DNA from: BA4 sp044376575
GTDB lineage: Bacteria > Bacteroidota > Bacteroidia > CAIKAF01
Reading direction: 5' to 3'
Length of the DNA: 64,000 nt
Assembly (NCBI GenBank): GCA_044376575.1
Contig: JBILKR010000007.1
Location: 35,096 to 99,095 of the forward strand
Positions 60,956-64,000 of the stretch are shown piece after piece. Position 1 is the stretch's first letter. Every line of letters begins with the position of its first letter. The notes under the pieces were generated by a model that was not told where the DNA came from, did not search any database, and saw only the letters and a list, made by a program, of their open reading frames with translations. Position numbers and translations under genes: made by a program.

Positions 60956-62245
60956 GTGGAGATTTTACTGAGTAGTATTTATGTTGTTTTAATTTGTTGG
61001 ATTATCAATTCAACTCCACTATTTAATACAAGGGGAATTCATCGTATTCATTTGGTTTATCTTTTTATTTTAAAAGTAATAGCAGGTATCGTTCTTTATC
61101 TAATCTTTTCTTATTACTATACTGATAAATCAAAAGCTGATATTTTTAGATATTTTCATGATAGTGAGGCATTGTTTAATTTATTTTTTACTGATCATAA
61201 AGCATTTTGGGGTAATTTATTAGGATTAAGTTCAGATTTTGATCATGGTGGTAAATACGCCAGTCAAATGAATAATTGGATGCTTCCTTATAATAATTTA
61301 ATGTATAATGATAATCAAATCATGATCAGAATAAATGCTTTAATGAGATTTATTTCATTTGATTTCTTTATAGTTCACATTGTACTATTCTGTTTTATTT
61401 CATTTAGTGGTTTATATATCCTTTCCAAAGCATTGTATGCACAACTTCAATACTGGAAACCTGAAATTTTTATTGGTCTTCAAATTATTCCATCAATACT
61501 TTTTTGGACATCCGGAGGGTTAAAAGAATCTATTGTGATATTTGGAATTGGACTCCTGCTTTTAGGACTGTTCAATAAAAAAACAATCATTGGATTAAAA
61601 CAAATCACCTACATTATATTAGGAATGTTTATCATAATCCTCACAAAGTATTATGTATTTATAGCATTGCTTCCAGCTGCAGTAGCATTTATTATTAGTA
61701 AAACCCAAAGCAATAAAAAAACTACATGGATTTTCCTTGGAACTGTTTTATTTTTTTATGTTGCAGGTGTAACGATACAATATGTATTCCCATCTTTCAA
61801 CTTTCTTAAAATGATTGCCTATAAGCAAAATAATTTTGTGAATCTGGCCATCAGTGAAAATGCGGGAAGTATTATTACTACAGAATATCTTCAACCTACT
61901 TTTATTGATGTGTTAAAACATACCCCGGAGGCTATGGTAAATAGTTTTTTTAGACCATTTCCATGGGAGATAGATTTCAATTTTTTAAGGTTTTTACCAA
62001 TGATTGAAAATTATTTTTTTTTAATATGTCTTGGGTGGTTTATTTATGTCAATAATAAATCTACCAATGTTAGACTTAGCTTGTTTTGCGCAAGTTTCAT
62101 TATTACTCTTTATATTATTACAGGTTTAAGTACACCGGTGATAGGTGGATTAGTAAGATATAAAGTACCCGCACTTCCATTTTTTTGGTTGTTAATTCTT
62201 AGTTTTGCAGAATATAATTCTACTGCAAAAAAATCTCATCAATGA
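60956..62245 (+). CDS. Polytopic membrane protein, function unknown
   Basis: The 429-residue protein has about 10-12 membrane helices and one long loop with DKSKADIFRYFHDSEALF, HGGKYASQM and NNWMLPYNNLMYNDNQIMI (about residues 55-130). The acidic loop between helices recalls polymerase- or glycosyltransferase-like membrane proteins in cell-surface polysaccharide pathways, but no catalytic signature is present. The start is GTG 60956; no ATG is in the right position. It overlaps the following SDR gene by 4 nt. Confidence 0.7.
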   Translation: MEILLSSIYVVLICWIINSTPLFNTRGIHRIHLVYLFILKVIAGIVLYLIFSYYYTDKSKADIFRYFHDSEALFNLFFTDHKAFWGNLLGLSSDFDHGGKYASQMNNWMLPYNNLMYNDNQIMIRINALMRFISFDFFIVHIVLFCFISFSGLYILSKALYAQLQYWKPEIFIGLQIIPSILFWTSGGLKESIVIFGIGLLLLGLFNKKTIIGLKQITYIILGMFIIILTKYYVFIALLPAAVAFIISKTQSNKKTTWIFLGTVLFFYVAGVTIQYVFPSFNFLKMIAYKQNNFVNLAISENAGSIITTEYLQPTFIDVLKHTPEAMVNSFFRPFPWEIDFNFLRFLPMIENYFFLICLGWFIYVNNKSTNVRLSLFCASFIITLYIITGLSTPVIGGLVRYKVPALPFFWLLILSFAEYNSTAKKSHQ

Positions 62246-63006
62246 AACCTATTGCATTAATTACAGGCGCTACATCAGGAATTGGGAAAGCAACAGCCAT
62301 AAAACTTGTCAAATCAGGTTATGATCTTATTATAACTGGAAGAAGAAAAGAACGATTAGATCAAATGGCTGATGAGTTTGGCCTGGTTTCAAATATTCAT
62401 TCGCTGGCATTTGATGTTCGAAACAGAGAAGAAACTTTTCAAGCCATTAACTCTCTTTCTGAAAACTGGAAAAAAATTGATGTGCTTGTTAATAATGCGG
62501 GATTAGCAGTAGGCTTGGGTTCATTACATGATGGTAATCCGGATGACTGGGACAGAATGATTGACACCAATATCAAAGGTGTATTAAATATGTTAAAAGC
62601 AGTTATTCCATTAATGATTAAAAATAATAGAGGTCATATATTAAACATCAGTTCTATTGCCGCTAAAGAAGTCTATCCTAACGGGAATGTGTATTGCGCT
62701 ACAAAACATGCATTGGATGCAATTACTGCTTCAGTCAGGATGGAATTATTACCGTATCCGATTAAAGTTACATCCATTAATCCGGGAATGGTTGAAACAG
62801 AATTTTCAATCGTAAGATTTAAAGGAGATGAAGATAGAGCAACAAAAGTATATGAAAATGTAACACCGCTAAAAGCTGATGATATTGCTGAAGTTATACA
62901 ATATTGCATTCAAACTCCACCCCACATGAATTTGCATGAAGTAGTTGTGATGCCATCTGCACAGGCAAGCGTTAGAATGGTTAGAAAAAATGACGGAACT
63001 ATTTAG
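62242..63006 (+). CDS. Short-chain dehydrogenase (YdfG-like)
   Basis: The 254 residues have TGATSGIGKATA, the Arg pair ITGRRKERLDQM (NADP preference), NNAGLAVGLGSLHDGNPDDW, the catalytic Ser (NISSIAAKE), YCATKHALDA (YxxxK) and the tail INPGMVETEFSIVRF. This fits the 3-hydroxy acid dehydrogenase YdfG class. It is translationally coupled to the membrane protein before it (ATGA overlap). Confidence 0.9.
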   Translation: MKPIALITGATSGIGKATAIKLVKSGYDLIITGRRKERLDQMADEFGLVSNIHSLAFDVRNREETFQAINSLSENWKKIDVLVNNAGLAVGLGSLHDGNPDDWDRMIDTNIKGVLNMLKAVIPLMIKNNRGHILNISSIAAKEVYPNGNVYCATKHALDAITASVRMELLPYPIKVTSINPGMVETEFSIVRFKGDEDRATKVYENVTPLKADDIAEVIQYCIQTPPHMNLHEVVVMPSAQASVRMVRKNDGTI

Positions 63007-63039
63007 TAATCCAGTAAAATTTTAATTATAAATAATCCT

Positions 63040-63047
63040 TAGATTTG
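63040..63047 (+). promoter_or_regulatory. -7 promoter box of the choice-of-anchor V gene
   Basis: TAGATTTG matches TAnnTTTG. It overlaps a possible TTG start at 63045, so the ATG at 63060 is preferred, 12 nt downstream. Confidence 0.5.
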
Positions 63048-63059
63048 AAAAAAACATCT

Positions 63060-63908
63060 ATGAAAAATAAATACATCATTTCATCCTTTTTAGGATTAAG
63101 TTTATTGAGCATGAGCTTTATTCTTGCCAATGATAGCGGGAAAGTGGGGTTTACCGGTTCTCCCGGAGAAAATACCTGTGCCAATGGAGCCAATTGCCAC
63201 AGTCAGTTTTCTTTGAACAGCGGACCGGGTTCTGTGAGTATCAGTACAAATATTCCTAATGGAATCTATGTTCCTGGAACAACCTATCAAATAGCCATTA
63301 CAGTAAGACAAACCGGCATGCCATTATTTGGATTTGGATGTGAAGCACTGAATTCAAGTAATCAAAATGCAGGTACTCTTGTGGTAACTGATGCAATTAG
63401 AACAAAAAAACAAAATGCAACCAATGGCAGAGCCAACATGACACACCAAACCAACGGAGGTTTATCTGCAGACTCTGCTACATTTACTTTCAACTGGACA
63501 GCTCCGGCTACCAATGTGGGTGATGTAACCTTTTATTTTACTGGAAATGCTACCAATAACAACAATAATTCAGGTGGTGACTATGTTTATTCAGGTACAT
63601 ATGTTGTTAATCCTTTAAACAATACCGGAATAGAAGAAAACTTACCTTTTGTTCAGGCAATTACAACGCAGATATTATCATCCAATGATCTTCAAGTGAA
63701 TTACACACTGGCTGATGCTGCTAATGTTCAACTTGGACTTGTAGGTATGGATGGAAAAATAATCAAACAAACCCCACTTAACAAGCAATCTTATGGGACA
63801 CAGTCAGCTGTTATTTCAATGAATAACTTAATGAGTGGAACATATATTGTTTATATAATGGCCAACGGAAAGACATTCAGCCATAAATTAGGTTATATTA
63901 AAAAATAA
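63060..63908 (+). CDS. Secreted choice-of-anchor V domain protein with C-terminal sorting domain
   Basis: The roughly 282-residue protein has a signal peptide (MKNKYIISSFLGLSLLSMSFILA), then the choice-of-anchor V/reelin-like domain: FTGSPGENTCANGANCHSQFS, PGTTYQIAITVRQ, FGFGCEALNSSN and FNWTAPATNVGDVTFYF. The C-terminal part (VNYTLADAANVQLGLVGMDG to LGYIKK) is a T9SS-type tail. The usual CxxCH is here CANGANCH, a wider spacing. Surface location expected. It has its own terminator at 63929. Confidence 0.82.
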   Translation: MKNKYIISSFLGLSLLSMSFILANDSGKVGFTGSPGENTCANGANCHSQFSLNSGPGSVSISTNIPNGIYVPGTTYQIAITVRQTGMPLFGFGCEALNSSNQNAGTLVVTDAIRTKKQNATNGRANMTHQTNGGLSADSATFTFNWTAPATNVGDVTFYFTGNATNNNNNSGGDYVYSGTYVVNPLNNTGIEENLPFVQAITTQILSSNDLQVNYTLADAANVQLGLVGMDGKIIKQTPLNKQSYGTQSAVISMNNLMSGTYIVYIMANGKTFSHKLGYIKK

Positions 63909-63928
63909 CTTGATTATTTAAAGAATTA

Positions 63929-63959
63929 AAAAGCGATTCGTTGAATCGCTTTTTTTTTT
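63929..63959 (+). terminator. Terminator after the choice-of-anchor V gene
   Basis: AAAAGCGATTC pairs with GAATCGCTTTT around GTT and continues as a T-run. The remaining 41 nt of the window show nothing identifiable. Confidence 0.92.
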
Positions 63960-64000
63960 AATTATTAAAACAGTTTAAGAATCTTTGATGTTGATATGAA

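Noticed and set aside
1..64000. CRISPR arrays, insertion sequences, integrases, rRNA or prophage modules
   Set aside because: No regularly spaced repeats, transposase or integrase motifs, or rRNA segments were seen on reading; the glycine-rich gene is the only phage-like sequence.

Overview
The window is a gene-dense, AT-rich piece of a Bacteroidota chromosome. The evidence is consistent across many loci: promoters of the Bacteroidota form TAnnTTTG (a few with a TTG/TTTG about 18-21 nt upstream), a short primary sigma factor, a type III glutamine synthetase, several secreted proteins with type IX secretion (T9SS) C-terminal sorting domains, a choice-of-anchor V protein, and few recognisable Shine-Dalgarno sites. 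Tyrosine breakdown (fumarylacetoacetase), citrate synthase, c-type cytochrome maturation genes and a peroxiredoxin suggest an aerobic or facultative, probably free-living member of the Chitinophagia/Sphingobacteriia/Saprospiria side of the phylum. The exact taxon cannot be fixed from the sequence. No rRNA, insertion sequence, integrase, prophage module or CRISPR array is visible, so this looks like core chromosome with scattered accessory genes.

Layout. 0-5 kb: the start of a lipoprotein gene, tRNA-His with its own promoter and terminator, a polysaccharide flippase, two small membrane proteins and an M16 protease pair (catalytic plus non-catalytic subunit). 5-16.4 kb: glmM, a cysteine desulfurase and a metallo-beta-lactamase-fold hydrolase; then, on the minus strand, fur-STAS-purA-oligopeptidase and fahA-rsh. 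16.5-30 kb: HD hydrolase, universal stress protein, secreted lipase-like protein, a thioredoxin-nth-Cpn10-like run, bcp, recA, a TPR lipoprotein, glutamine synthetase III, an ECF sigma factor with a previously hidden 49-residue ORF after it, a SirB1-type protein and a T9SS protein. 30-39 kb: a LuxR regulator with a degenerate receiver, an SDR enzyme, rpe, rpoD-pnp-rpsO, gltA and accC. 39-48 kb: a c-type cytochrome lipoprotein, a secreted esterase, a nitroreductase-ccmB-ccmC-ccmD operon, a Ca2+-type P-ATPase, a fatty-acid hydroxylase, an EVE protein and holA. 48-64 kb: a glycine-rich phage-tail-like surface protein with a DUF4412-like partner, a FecA-like TonB receptor, mgtE-rsmA-sixA, split transketolase halves separated by a secreted von Willebrand A protein, purL, a polytopic membrane protein with an SDR enzyme, and a choice-of-anchor V protein.

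Most of the content is housekeeping: nucleotide synthesis (purA, purL), central carbon metabolism (gltA, accC, rpe, transketolase), cell-wall precursor (glmM), translation and RNA turnover (rpsO, pnp, rsmA, tRNA-His), DNA repair and replication (recA, nth, holA), and stress (rsh, fur, bcp, usp). The points that stand out are the glycine-rich adhesin-like protein at 48187, the small ORF at 27443, the LuxR regulator with no phospho-acceptor and a palindrome in front of it, the VWA gene between the transketolase halves, the enlarged CcmD-like protein, and three genes whose promoter box lies 3-4 nt from the start codon. I saw no clearly new multi-gene defence or mobile system.
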